DNA of 64,000 nt. Origin: Collinsella sp. (lineage in GTDB: Bacteria > Actinomycetota > Coriobacteriia > Coriobacteriales > Coriobacteriaceae). Numbering within the stretch: position 1 is the stretch's first letter; every line of letters begins with the position of its first letter. Location: NCBI GenBank assembly GCA_019414345.1, contig DXMF01000021.1:1-64000 (forward strand), given 5' to 3'. This document shows positions 16,367-23,238 of this stretch, piece by piece. The notes beneath the pieces were generated by a model. It did no database searches. It had not been told where the DNA came from and was given only the letters and a program-made list of their open reading frames with translations. The translations under genes were made by a program, and so were the position numbers.

Positions 16367-17092
16367 TTAGCCGAGACAAGTCCAGTTGACGGGGGTCGAG
16401 CCGTGCTGTTCGAGTAGCCGATTGGCTGCCGAGAAGGGTCGCGACCCCATAAAAGCGGGGAGTTCTGCCGTGGCACGGTTGGCCGAAAGCGGCGAGGGGT
16501 GCGTGGAGGCAAGGCAGAACTTGCCGGTTGTTTTGCCCGCGTCGATTGCGGCGAGCTTGCCCTCAACCATCTGCTGGGCAAAGCGGCCCCATGCCAAAAA
16601 GACTACCGGTTGGGGTAGCTGGCAGCAGCGTTCGATAACGTAGTCGGTGAGCGTACTCCAGCCCAGCTTGGTGTGTGAGTTCGCGGCATGCTCGCGCACG
16701 GTAAGCGTAGTGTTGAGGAGCAGGACGCCCTGTTGTGCCCATGGCGTCAGATCTCCCGTGGCGGGAATGGGACAACTCAGATCGGCTTTGAGTTCCTTAT
16801 AGATGTTGCGCAGGCTTGGCGGCAACTTGGTTTGCGTCGCGGGGACCGAGAACGATAACCCCATGGCCTGGTTGGGCCCGTGATAAGGATCTTGGCCCAA
16901 GATGACAACTTTGACCTGGTCGGCCGGCGTGTAGGCGAGGGCATTGAGGATGTCGTCTTGTGCCGGGTAGATGGTCTGCTCGGCACGCAAAAGGGCGATG
17001 CGCTCGAGCAGCTGGTTCGTAGTGTCACGTACCGGCTGCGGCGCATCGCCCAACCAAGTTGCTATGTTGCGGTTGCGAGTTGCGGTGTCCAT
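16367..17092 (-). CDS. ung: Uracil-DNA glycosylase
   Basis: Family 1 UDG of 241 aa that removes uracil from DNA for base-excision repair. The water-activating motif GQDPYHG (residues ~66-72), the uracil-binding LLLNTTLTV strand with Asn, and the minor-groove loop HPSPLSA are all intact. AWGRFAQQ and GSRPFSAANRLL near the C-terminus are conserved too. The ATG at 17092 follows AAAGGAG. A LysR relic begins just upstream on the opposite strand, so a former neighbour has been eroded at this border. Confidence 0.95.
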   Translation of the reverse strand: MDTATRNRNIATWLGDAPQPVRDTTNQLLERIALLRAEQTIYPAQDDILNALAYTPADQVKVVILGQDPYHGPNQAMGLSFSVPATQTKLPPSLRNIYKELKADLSCPIPATGDLTPWAQQGVLLLNTTLTVREHAANSHTKLGWSTLTDYVIERCCQLPQPVVFLAWGRFAQQMVEGKLAAIDAGKTTGKFCLASTHPSPLSANRATAELPAFMGSRPFSAANRLLEQHGSTPVNWTCLG

Positions 17093-17133
17093 GGAGCTCC
17101 TTTATGGCAAATGCTATGTCGGCATCTATTGTA

Positions 17134-17459
17134 AAGGCGCACCGGTTGCCTTTATGCCGCGGCTGTATGAGGGGCGGGGTCTACGAGACGTGCTCGATGC
17201 ATTCGCGGCGCATGGCCTGTCGCCGCACGTGACGAGCGAGGTCACCGACGACTACACCATTATGGCGATGGTGGAGGAGGGCCTGGGCGTGAGCATGCTG
17301 TATCGCCGTACCGTTGAGGGCATGCGTGCCGATATTCGCGTACGTCCCATCGTGCACGCTCCCTCACGCGACGTAGTGGCGGCCTGGCGCAGCTGGGACG
17401 CCATGCCTATCGCCACGAGGCGCTTTATCGACTATATGAGCTCGCATATTGTCAATTAA
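17134..17459 (+). pseudogene. LysR-type regulator fragment (C-terminal half only)
   Basis: The frame ending at 17459 reads like the second half of a LysR substrate-binding domain, with VTSEVTDDYTIMAMVEEGLGVSML. It closely resembles the equivalent region of the LysR protein at 56566-57423 (DDYAIMAMVEDGLGVSIL). There is no DNA-binding domain, and the N-terminal side runs straight into the ung promoter, so this is a truncated relic. No start codon with a ribosome site is present. Confidence 0.75.
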
Positions 17460-17486
17460 TGACTGGCGTGGCGTTGAGTGCGGTGT

Positions 17487-18869
17487 TTAGCAGGCTGTCG
17501 CTTTGGCTTGGGTGGCGCGATAGGTGCGTGTCGGGTGGCAGAGTAGTACCGCCACGACCATAAAGAACGCCGTGGTGCCCAGGCTGATGGGGTAGACCAT
17601 CATGATGTTCGCAAAGGTGCGGAAGTGCGGGAACACGCAGAATACCCAATAGAAGCGGATGCCGCAGACGCAGATCATGGTGATAAGGGCGGGCATGAGC
17701 GAGATGCCAAAGCCGCGCAGGTAGCCGGACATGTTTTCGTAGAACATGCTAAAGGCGTACGCAGGGAAGATCGAGCACACGCGGATATAGCCGATCGAGA
17801 CGATGTTGGGATCGCTGTTGAACAACGACAAGATCTCGCGCCCCAGGCCGACAATAACAATAATCGTGGTGAGCGCGACGATACCGCCTTCGACCAGGCA
17901 GACCTTGAGCGTTTTGGTGCAGCGGTCGATCTGGCGGGCACCGTGGTTTTGCCCCACAAAGGTGGTGCAAGCCTGGCTAAAGCTGTTGAGCAGGTTGTAG
18001 CACACGTACTCCAGGCTCATGGCGGCGCTCGAGGCCGCCATGACCTCGGTGCCCAGGCTGTTGATGGCGGACTGGATGATGATGTTGGCGACGGCAAAGA
18101 CGGCGCTTTGGATGCCGGCGGGCAGGCCGATCTTGACGATGCGCTTGAGGGCGACGGGGTCGATAGCAAGGTCGCGCGGGGTGACGCGGACGACGGAGTC
18201 GGTCTTGAGCAGGCGGATAAAGAGTGTAGCGGCGCTGACGGTGTAGGCGATGACGGTGGCGATGGCGACACCCGCGACGCCCCAGTGGAGTACGGGGACA
18301 AAGATGAGGTCCAGGCCAATGTTGAGGACGGTGGACACGGCAAGCGCTTGCAGCGGCATGCGGGTGATGCCGACGGAGCGGAAGATCGCGGCCTCAAAGT
18401 TGTAGAGCAAGATTGAGGGCATGCTGAGCAAAAAGACGCGTAGATAGAGCGAAGCGAGCGGCATGGTCTCGGCGGGAACGTTGAGCGCGGCGAGCATGGG
18501 CTCGGCAAAGATCTCGCCCAGAGCGATGACGACAAAGCCCACGAGCGCCATTAAAATCGAGGTATGGACGGCGCGTTTGACCATATTCTGATCGTTGCGG
18601 CCGATAGCGTTGGCGATGACCACGTTGGAGCCAAGCGACATGCCAATAAACAGGTTGAGCATAAGGCTGGTAAGCGGAACATTGGAGCCGACTGCCGCCA
18701 TGGCGAGGGTTCCCTGGTCGCCCGAGAAGTTACCGATAATGACCGTGGCGATGAGGTTTGACAGCTGCTCCAAGATGCTCGTGGCGGCCACGGGCAAGGC
18801 GAACAGGGGGATATTGCGCCACAGTGAGCCGGTGGTCATGTCGATGTGCTTAGATGCGGTATCAGCCAT
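17487..18869 (-). CDS. MATE family efflux transporter
   Basis: A 460-aa protein with twelve hydrophobic helices in two homologous halves, of the MATE/NorM-DinF type. It probably exports cationic drugs or metabolites in exchange for Na+ or H+. The N-terminal half begins GSLWRNIPLFALPVAATSILEQL, typical of the family. GQNHGARQIDRCTK follows in the middle, corresponding to the conserved loop after TM7. No adjacent regulator is intact: a LysR fragment lies downstream on the opposite strand and might once have controlled it, but this is speculation. Confidence 0.88.
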   Translation of the reverse strand: MADTASKHIDMTTGSLWRNIPLFALPVAATSILEQLSNLIATVIIGNFSGDQGTLAMAAVGSNVPLTSLMLNLFIGMSLGSNVVIANAIGRNDQNMVKRAVHTSILMALVGFVVIALGEIFAEPMLAALNVPAETMPLASLYLRVFLLSMPSILLYNFEAAIFRSVGITRMPLQALAVSTVLNIGLDLIFVPVLHWGVAGVAIATVIAYTVSAATLFIRLLKTDSVVRVTPRDLAIDPVALKRIVKIGLPAGIQSAVFAVANIIIQSAINSLGTEVMAASSAAMSLEYVCYNLLNSFSQACTTFVGQNHGARQIDRCTKTLKVCLVEGGIVALTTIIVIVGLGREILSLFNSDPNIVSIGYIRVCSIFPAYAFSMFYENMSGYLRGFGISLMPALITMICVCGIRFYWVFCVFPHFRTFANIMMVYPISLGTTAFFMVVAVLLCHPTRTYRATQAKATAC

Positions 18870-18930
18870 ACGCTCTCAATCTCTAACGTGCTATTTCGTG
18901 CTTATTTGCGCAGACGATGATACTCCTAAT

Positions 18931-18994
18931 CACCTAGTCATTGGGGGCGTTCTTAAACGACTAGTCATTCAAGAACGTCCCCAATGACTAGGTG
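18931..18994. repeat. 24-bp inverted repeat with third internal copy
   Basis: Arms 18931-18954 and 18971-18994 (starting CACCTAGTCATTGGGG) pair with a single G-T wobble. The 16-nt loop itself contains another CTAGTCATT at 18961-18969, so the core word occurs three times. It lies in the divergent gap between the MATE and rlmA genes and is REP-like. No -10 box is contained in it. Confidence 0.75.
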
Positions 18995-19047
18995 GGGAAG
19001 GCGTGCGACAATGGTGTGCGTTGTGTTGTTCGCGCTAAGGAGTTGCC

Positions 19048-19863
19048 ATGTTGTTGTGTCCCGTTTGCCATGAGCCGTTGGTGGACGACGAGCGCGGTGC
19101 TGCATGCGCGGGCGGACACCGGTTTGACCGTGCGCGCGAGGGTTATCTATATCTGCTACGTTCGTCCAAGAGCGGCGACTCCATGGGCGATCCCAAGTCG
19201 CAGGCACGCAACCGTCGTGACTTTTTGAACCGTGGCTACTATGCGCCGCTGCGCGATGCAATGGTCGAGCTGGTGCGCAAACGGGTTTCTGGGCATGCTG
19301 CGTCTACAGGCGGCCCCATGACGCTGCTCGATATTTGCTGCGGCGAGGGTTACTACACCAGCGCCATGGGCGCGGTGCCGGGCGTGGACGCTTATGGCTT
19401 TGACCTGGGCAAAGAAATGGTACGCCTGGCCGCCAAGCGCGGCGATGCGACCTATTTTGTGGCCAACATGAAAGACATCCCAGTGGCCGATGGCGCCTTC
19501 TATATGGTGACCGAGCTCTTTGCTCCCTTTAACGAGCGCGAGTTTGCCCGCGTGTTGGCGCCGGAGGGTTCGCTCTACACCGTGGTACCGGGTGCCCGTC
19601 ATCTCTTTGGGCTCAAAGAGGTGCTCTACGACACGCCGTACCTCAACGACGAAAAGCTTCCGAAGACGATGGAGCTTAAACTGGTCGGCACACAGCGGGT
19701 GTCCGCGAATATTACGCTCCAGACCCAGGCCGACATCGAGGCGGTGTTCCAGATGACGCCGTACTACTACCGCACACGCCCTACCGACAAAGAGCGCCTG
19801 GCAAACCTGGACACCCTTAAAACCGACATCGACTTCATCATTGCCGAGTACCGCCACAGCTAA
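19048..19863 (+). CDS. rlmA: RlmA-type 23S rRNA (guanine-N1)-methyltransferase
   Basis: SAM-dependent methyltransferase of 271 aa that modifies a guanine in hairpin 35 of 23S rRNA (G745 or G748 in family members). The N-terminal zinc finger C4-P-V-C7 with C20 and H24 (CAGGHRFDRAREGYLYLL) is the RlmA hallmark. The SAM-binding loop LLDICCGEGYYT follows, then YGFDLGKEMVRLAAKR. GDPKSQARNRRDFLNRGYY between them is characteristic. Orthologues of RlmA(II) confer tylosin resistance in producers, but in most bacteria it is a housekeeping modification. The ATG follows TAAGGAG. Confidence 0.88.
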   Translation: MLLCPVCHEPLVDDERGAACAGGHRFDRAREGYLYLLRSSKSGDSMGDPKSQARNRRDFLNRGYYAPLRDAMVELVRKRVSGHAASTGGPMTLLDICCGEGYYTSAMGAVPGVDAYGFDLGKEMVRLAAKRGDATYFVANMKDIPVADGAFYMVTELFAPFNEREFARVLAPEGSLYTVVPGARHLFGLKEVLYDTPYLNDEKLPKTMELKLVGTQRVSANITLQTQADIEAVFQMTPYYYRTRPTDKERLANLDTLKTDIDFIIAEYRHS

Positions 19864-19865
19864 CC

Positions 19866-19906
19866 AACCTGCCAAAAAGGGACAGGTTTATTTTGGCAGG
19901 TTTTAT
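19866..19906 (+). terminator. REP-like hairpin acting as rlmA terminator
   Basis: AACCTGCCAAAA pairs perfectly with TTTTGGCAGGTT (19891-19902), followed by TTAT. The loop contains GGGACAGG. The same 44-nt element occurs twice more at 41973-42074, so it is a dispersed repeat that happens to serve as a terminator here. Confidence 0.75.
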
Positions 19907-19917
19907 CTGGGCAAATG

Positions 19918-19951
19918 TAAAGGGCCGACCGCGTTACTGCGCGATCGGCCC
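19918..19951 (-). terminator. Terminator of the small membrane protein gene
   Basis: On the minus strand a 12-bp stem (GGGCCGATCGCG with one wobble) is followed by TTTACATTT, about 40 nt after the stop codon of the gene at 19993. Confidence 0.6.
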
Positions 19952-19992
19952 ATGTTAGTTGCTTGGCTGCAGGGGTTATGAGAAGCGAGTGC

Positions 19993-20394
19993 CTACAGGC
20001 GGTCCTTGTTCTCGGCCTTAACGGCGTGCGCCTGCTGAACAAAGAACAGGTCGTAGACCACGATGACAAAGGCACCGATATTGACGGCGCTGCCGCCGAG
20101 TGCGGGAAGCGTGAGCACGGCCTGCGCAATCGTGGCGATTGCGGCAACGATGCCGAGCTTAAACGCGCTATCCACCTGCGAGGGCTTGTTGGCGCCCTTG
20201 ATGCCCGCAACACCTGCGGAAAAATCGACAATGCCCTTGACGACAAGCACGACTGCGGCGAGCATGGCGTTCGACCCGTACGTGGAATCGAGGCTGCCCC
20301 TGGCGATACCGATGCCGGCGATGACGAGGCTGGCGATGCCCAAAACAAAGTAGACGAGGGCAAGGATTTTGAGAGTCTTGCGAGCGGAGCTCAT
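19993..20394 (-). CDS. Small four-TM membrane protein, unknown function
   Basis: A 133-aa protein with four hydrophobic segments (ILALVYFVLGIASLVIAGIGIA, MLAAVVLVVKGIVDFSAGVAGI, LGIVAAIATIAQAVL, VNIGAFVIVVYDLFFV) and short loops. I do not recognise a characterised family. The topology resembles small DUF308-like or YhhN-like accessory proteins only in outline. The ATG at 20394 follows AAAGGA, making a longer upstream frame unlikely. It lies between convergent rlmA and divergent small-protein/rsmJ genes, and it has its own terminator. Confidence 0.7.
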   Translation of the reverse strand: MSSARKTLKILALVYFVLGIASLVIAGIGIARGSLDSTYGSNAMLAAVVLVVKGIVDFSAGVAGIKGANKPSQVDSAFKLGIVAAIATIAQAVLTLPALGGSAVNIGAFVIVVYDLFFVQQAHAVKAENKDRL

Positions 20395-20628
20395 GGCTGG
20401 TCCTTTCGATACGAGTACGCCGATCTGGCGTAGCCCATGTGCTGCACATATGGTGAAGCACATTGTAGTTCAACGCAGCGATGCGTGCGCCTGAAAGCGC
20501 TTTGAGCCCGCGCAGCCCAATTCGACCTTTCAAAAAAGGAAAGCTGGACGTAAGCCAAATCGATGGCAGCTCATGTGCGGCGCTGCGATGATGAGACCGT
20601 AACAAGGAGCTGTTCTTAAGGAGGAGCC

Positions 20629-20772
20629 ATGATGTACGGAGCAGGGCGAGTGCATGAGCCGCGGTCGTTGGGAAGGCGCATGGGCGATTCTGTGATCGCT
20701 GCCGTGTGCACGGGATTGATGGCGGTGCTTTGCATTGGGATGCTGTGGGCCATGTCGCATGTGGGACAATAG
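20629..20772 (+). CDS. 47-aa single-TM small protein
   Basis: A short gene with a strong ribosome site (TTAAGGAGGAG, 4 nt before ATG). The product is MMYGAGRVHEPRSLGRRMGD followed by a hydrophobic helix (SVIAAVCTGLMAVLCIGMLW) and AMSHVGQ. Its N-terminus is basic and cytoplasmic in a typical N-in topology. Coding is suggested by the ribosome site, the coherent TM segment and the short spacing to the next gene, whose promoter-like GACAAT overlaps the stop codon. No known family is recognised. Confidence 0.55.
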   Translation: MMYGAGRVHEPRSLGRRMGDSVIAAVCTGLMAVLCIGMLWAMSHVGQ

Positions 20773-20835
20773 CGGACGGTTGGGTGCTGGCATAAACGGC
20801 GCTCACGTATTCATTTTGCTTGTTAAGGAGTACCC

Positions 20836-21540
20836 ATGGGCGTCGTCGATCCCTTTTCTGTTGCTCGGGCCGCGGGGCTTGAGCTGACCGGGAAGTCCGC
20901 GGGCCTCACGCTCACCGACGGCACGATGGAGTTGCGTGCCGATTTTGACCGCATGCTGCCACGGCTCAAACAGGGTCGTCTGCAGCAAGAGCTGTTGGTA
21001 AAGGCTGCGCGCGCAAAAGGCGTCGAGTGCCCATGGGCGATTGATGCCACGGCAGGCTTTGGCGAGGATTCGCTGCTGCTGGCGGCTGCGGGCTTTACCG
21101 TCGATCTGTATGAGCAGGATTGCGTGATCGCGGCGCTCCTCAAGGATGCCTTGGATCGCGCGGCAGATAATCCGGCGCTTGCGACTGCCGTGGCACGCAT
21201 GCGCTTGCATGCGGGCGAGGACAGCATTGCCGGCCTTCACCATATAACTGAGTTGATCGGGCAGGGCGAGCTCACCGCTCCCGACGTGGTGTATCTGGAC
21301 CCCATGTTTCCCGAGCGCACAAAGAGCGCGGCGGTTAAAAAGAAGTTCCAACTCTTGCATCATCTGGAACAGCCGTGTGCCGATGAGGAGACGCTGGTCG
21401 AAGCTGCGCTTGCGGTGCGCCCGCGCAAGGTCGTTATCAAGCGGCCGGTGAAGGGGCCGCTGCTTGCTGGCGTTAAGCCGAGCTATCAACTTGCGGGCAA
21501 GGCCGTTCGTTACGATGTTTTGGTGCCGCCGCGCCCGTAG
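20836..21540 (+). CDS. rsmJ: RsmJ-type 16S rRNA (guanine-N2)-methyltransferase
   Basis: A 234-aa SAM-dependent methyltransferase of the RsmJ/YhiQ family, which methylates G1516 of 16S rRNA in E. coli. The SAM-binding loop is DATAGFGEDSLLLA, the second strand ends in YEQD, and the catalytic-type YLDPMFPERTKSAAVKKKFQLL motif is characteristic of the family. The upstream LRADFDRMLPRLKQGRLQQELLVKA also matches. Start ATG follows TTAAGGAG. It is one of four RNA methyltransferases in this window (trmO, rlmA, rsmJ, trmL). Confidence 0.88.
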   Translation: MGVVDPFSVARAAGLELTGKSAGLTLTDGTMELRADFDRMLPRLKQGRLQQELLVKAARAKGVECPWAIDATAGFGEDSLLLAAAGFTVDLYEQDCVIAALLKDALDRAADNPALATAVARMRLHAGEDSIAGLHHITELIGQGELTAPDVVYLDPMFPERTKSAAVKKKFQLLHHLEQPCADEETLVEAALAVRPRKVVIKRPVKGPLLAGVKPSYQLAGKAVRYDVLVPPRP

Positions 21541-21588
21541 CTTGCGTGCGATGGTTGGCGCTCCGTCAGTGCCGTGCCGATGCGGGGC

Positions 21589-21885
21589 CTATTTCCAAGG
21601 GTGCGACGTCAGGTGCCAGCCGCCGCAGTATTCGCATTTGTAGCAGGCCAAACCACGCCGCCCGCGGTTTTCGCAGTCGGCCATAACGGCCTCGGCCTCG
21701 GCGCGTGTGCCGTAACGGTTTTTGCGCTCGCACGACTTGTAGCGCCAGGCTTCATCGCGCTCGGCGTTCAGGGCGTCGCGGCGCTCGTCCTCGCGCGCAA
21801 ACAGGTCGCTCATAGCGCCACCGGTGGCAGCGCCCAAAAACTCGCTTTTGGCCTTTGACCAGGCGGCTCGCTTTTTGCTTCCCAT
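21589..21885 (-). CDS. Small zinc-ribbon protein, unknown function
   Basis: A 98-aa basic, helical protein with C-terminal cysteines arranged as C-E-R-K-N-R-Y, then ACYKCEYCGGWHLTSH. The CEYCGGWHLT ending occurs in many small phage-like or actinobacterial zinc-ribbon proteins, where His may act as a fourth ligand. The start is ambiguous: ATG at 21885 or TTG at 21906, each with a moderate purine-rich site; ATG is preferred. Function unknown; nucleic-acid binding is plausible from the basic N-terminus (MGSKKRAAWSKAKSE). Confidence 0.6.
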   Translation of the reverse strand: MGSKKRAAWSKAKSEFLGAATGGAMSDLFAREDERRDALNAERDEAWRYKSCERKNRYGTRAEAEAVMADCENRGRRGLACYKCEYCGGWHLTSHPWK

Positions 21886-21962
21886 CTGCTTCTTGCCCCT
21901 CTTCAAACGCTGGTATCATTGCTCAATCAAAGTGATACCAATAAACGTGAGGTCGCCGCGTG

Positions 21963-22451
21963 ATGATCAGAAAAACCCTCGATACCGACATTCCCGCCGT
22001 CATGGCTATCTATGACGCGGCCCGTGCCTTTATGCGCGCGCATGGCAACGCCACGCAGTGGCCCGAAGGCACGCCTTCTGCCGAGCAGCTGGCTGCCGAT
22101 ATCGCCGCCGGTGGTAGCTATGTGTTCGAAGTCGACGGCCGCGTGGTGGCGACGTTTGCCTTTTTACCGGGCCCGGACGAGTGCTATGACGTAATTGAGG
22201 ACGGGCAATGGCGTAGCGACACTCCGTACGCCGTGCTGCACCGTGTGGCGTCCGACGGCACCGTGCACGGTATCGCGGCTGCGATGTTCGCCTTTGCCAA
22301 AGAGCGTGCCGACCATCTGCGTATCGATACGCATCGGGACAACCTGCCCATGCAGGGCGCGAGTATTAAAGCGGGGTTTGAGCGTGCCGGCGTCGTGTAT
22401 GTGTCGGACGGCACGCCGCGTGTTGCGTTTGACTGGCTGCGCGAGGCATAA
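21963..22451 (+). CDS. GNAT family N-acetyltransferase
   Basis: A 162-aa acetyltransferase of the GNAT fold. It begins MIRKTLDTDIPAVMAIYDAAR and shows the beta strand GGSYVFEVDGRVVATFAFL, then YAVLHRVASDGTVHGIAAAMFAFAKERADHLRIDTHRDN. That last stretch holds the pyrophosphate-binding region, although the canonical Q/RxxGxG/A motif is reduced to DGTVHGIA. NLPMQGASIKAGFERAG matches the fourth GNAT motif. The substrate cannot be assigned. GTG (21960) is an alternative start one codon earlier. Confidence 0.8.
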   Translation: MIRKTLDTDIPAVMAIYDAARAFMRAHGNATQWPEGTPSAEQLAADIAAGGSYVFEVDGRVVATFAFLPGPDECYDVIEDGQWRSDTPYAVLHRVASDGTVHGIAAAMFAFAKERADHLRIDTHRDNLPMQGASIKAGFERAGVVYVSDGTPRVAFDWLREA

Positions 22452-22485
22452 GAGCGGGGGCGCGTATCTACGCTCCATGTAAGCG

Positions 22486-22513
22486 AAAATGGCCCCGGAT
22501 GGGGCCATTTTTG
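22486..22513 (+). terminator. Intrinsic terminator after GNAT gene
   Basis: AAAATGGCCCC pairs with GGGGCCATTTTT around GGAT, giving a compact GC-rich stem with a T-run 45 nt after the GNAT stop. Confidence 0.85.
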
Positions 22514-22569
22514 ATCGCTGCGCTGTTTTGCAAGGTGGTAGATGTCGCTCGCTGTCGGCTCTAAGGCAC

Positions 22570-22995
22570 CTACGCTCGGGGCAGCTCGCTTCCGCAGTGG
22601 CAACACTTGGTCGCGCCTTCGTGCACCTCTTCCAGGCAATACGGACAGACGGGCGCCGGTGCGGCTTCCTCGGCGGTGGCACCGGCGAGCCTGTCGCCGA
22701 TTTCCTGCGCCTTGTTGAATGCCTTGACGATGGCAAAGACGATTGCCGCCACAATCAAAAAATTGATGCACGAGCCGATAAAGGCGCCAAAGTCGATATT
22801 AGTGCCCGGCACCACCAGCCCCGAGATCTCGGTAGCGCTACCGCCGGCAATCACGGAGATAAGCGGGTTGATGATGTTATCGGTAAGTGAGGTCACGATG
22901 GTGGTGAATGCGCCGCCGATAATCACGCCGACGGCCATGTCCATCACGTTGCCGCGATTGATGAATTCCTTGAACTCGTTGAGCAATGTCTTCAT
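22570..22995 (-). CDS. mscL: Large-conductance mechanosensitive channel with C-terminal zinc ribbon
   Basis: A 141-aa homopentameric osmotic safety valve. The N-terminal amphipathic helix (LLNEFKEFINRGNVMDMAVGVIIGGAFTTIV), TM1 and TM2 (FLIVAAIVFAIVKAFNKAQ) are canonical MscL. The usual C-terminal helical bundle is replaced by a short linker and a four-cysteine ribbon (CPYC and CCHCGSELPRA). The ribbon would lie in the cytoplasm and could bind zinc. The ATG at 22995 follows GAGGAG. Confidence 0.9.
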   Translation of the reverse strand: MKTLLNEFKEFINRGNVMDMAVGVIIGGAFTTIVTSLTDNIINPLISVIAGGSATEISGLVVPGTNIDFGAFIGSCINFLIVAAIVFAIVKAFNKAQEIGDRLAGATAEEAAPAPVCPYCLEEVHEGATKCCHCGSELPRA

Positions 22996-23238
22996 GGTGA
23001 CTCCTCGCTGTTGTGGGGTTAGCGTTGTTACCGCCCCGGATGAGCCCGGGCAGGCAAAAAGGGGGTGCCGGCTTTCGCAAGGCGCGAACCTACGAAAATC
23101 GCCGCGCGGCAACGCGGGGCGATGAGCTCGGTCGGGGGATAGGGCCCGCTTCGCCCGCCGGCCCGTAAATTGTATCATCCAGTGTGGAATGAGAGCGCCC
23201 GTTGCCGCGTGCGACGGGCTCGCAATAAGAGGAGAGTC

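Noticed and set aside
16971..17133. Functional LysR start near the ung promoter
   Set aside because: The residues before the fragment come from antisense of the ung start region and show no HTH.
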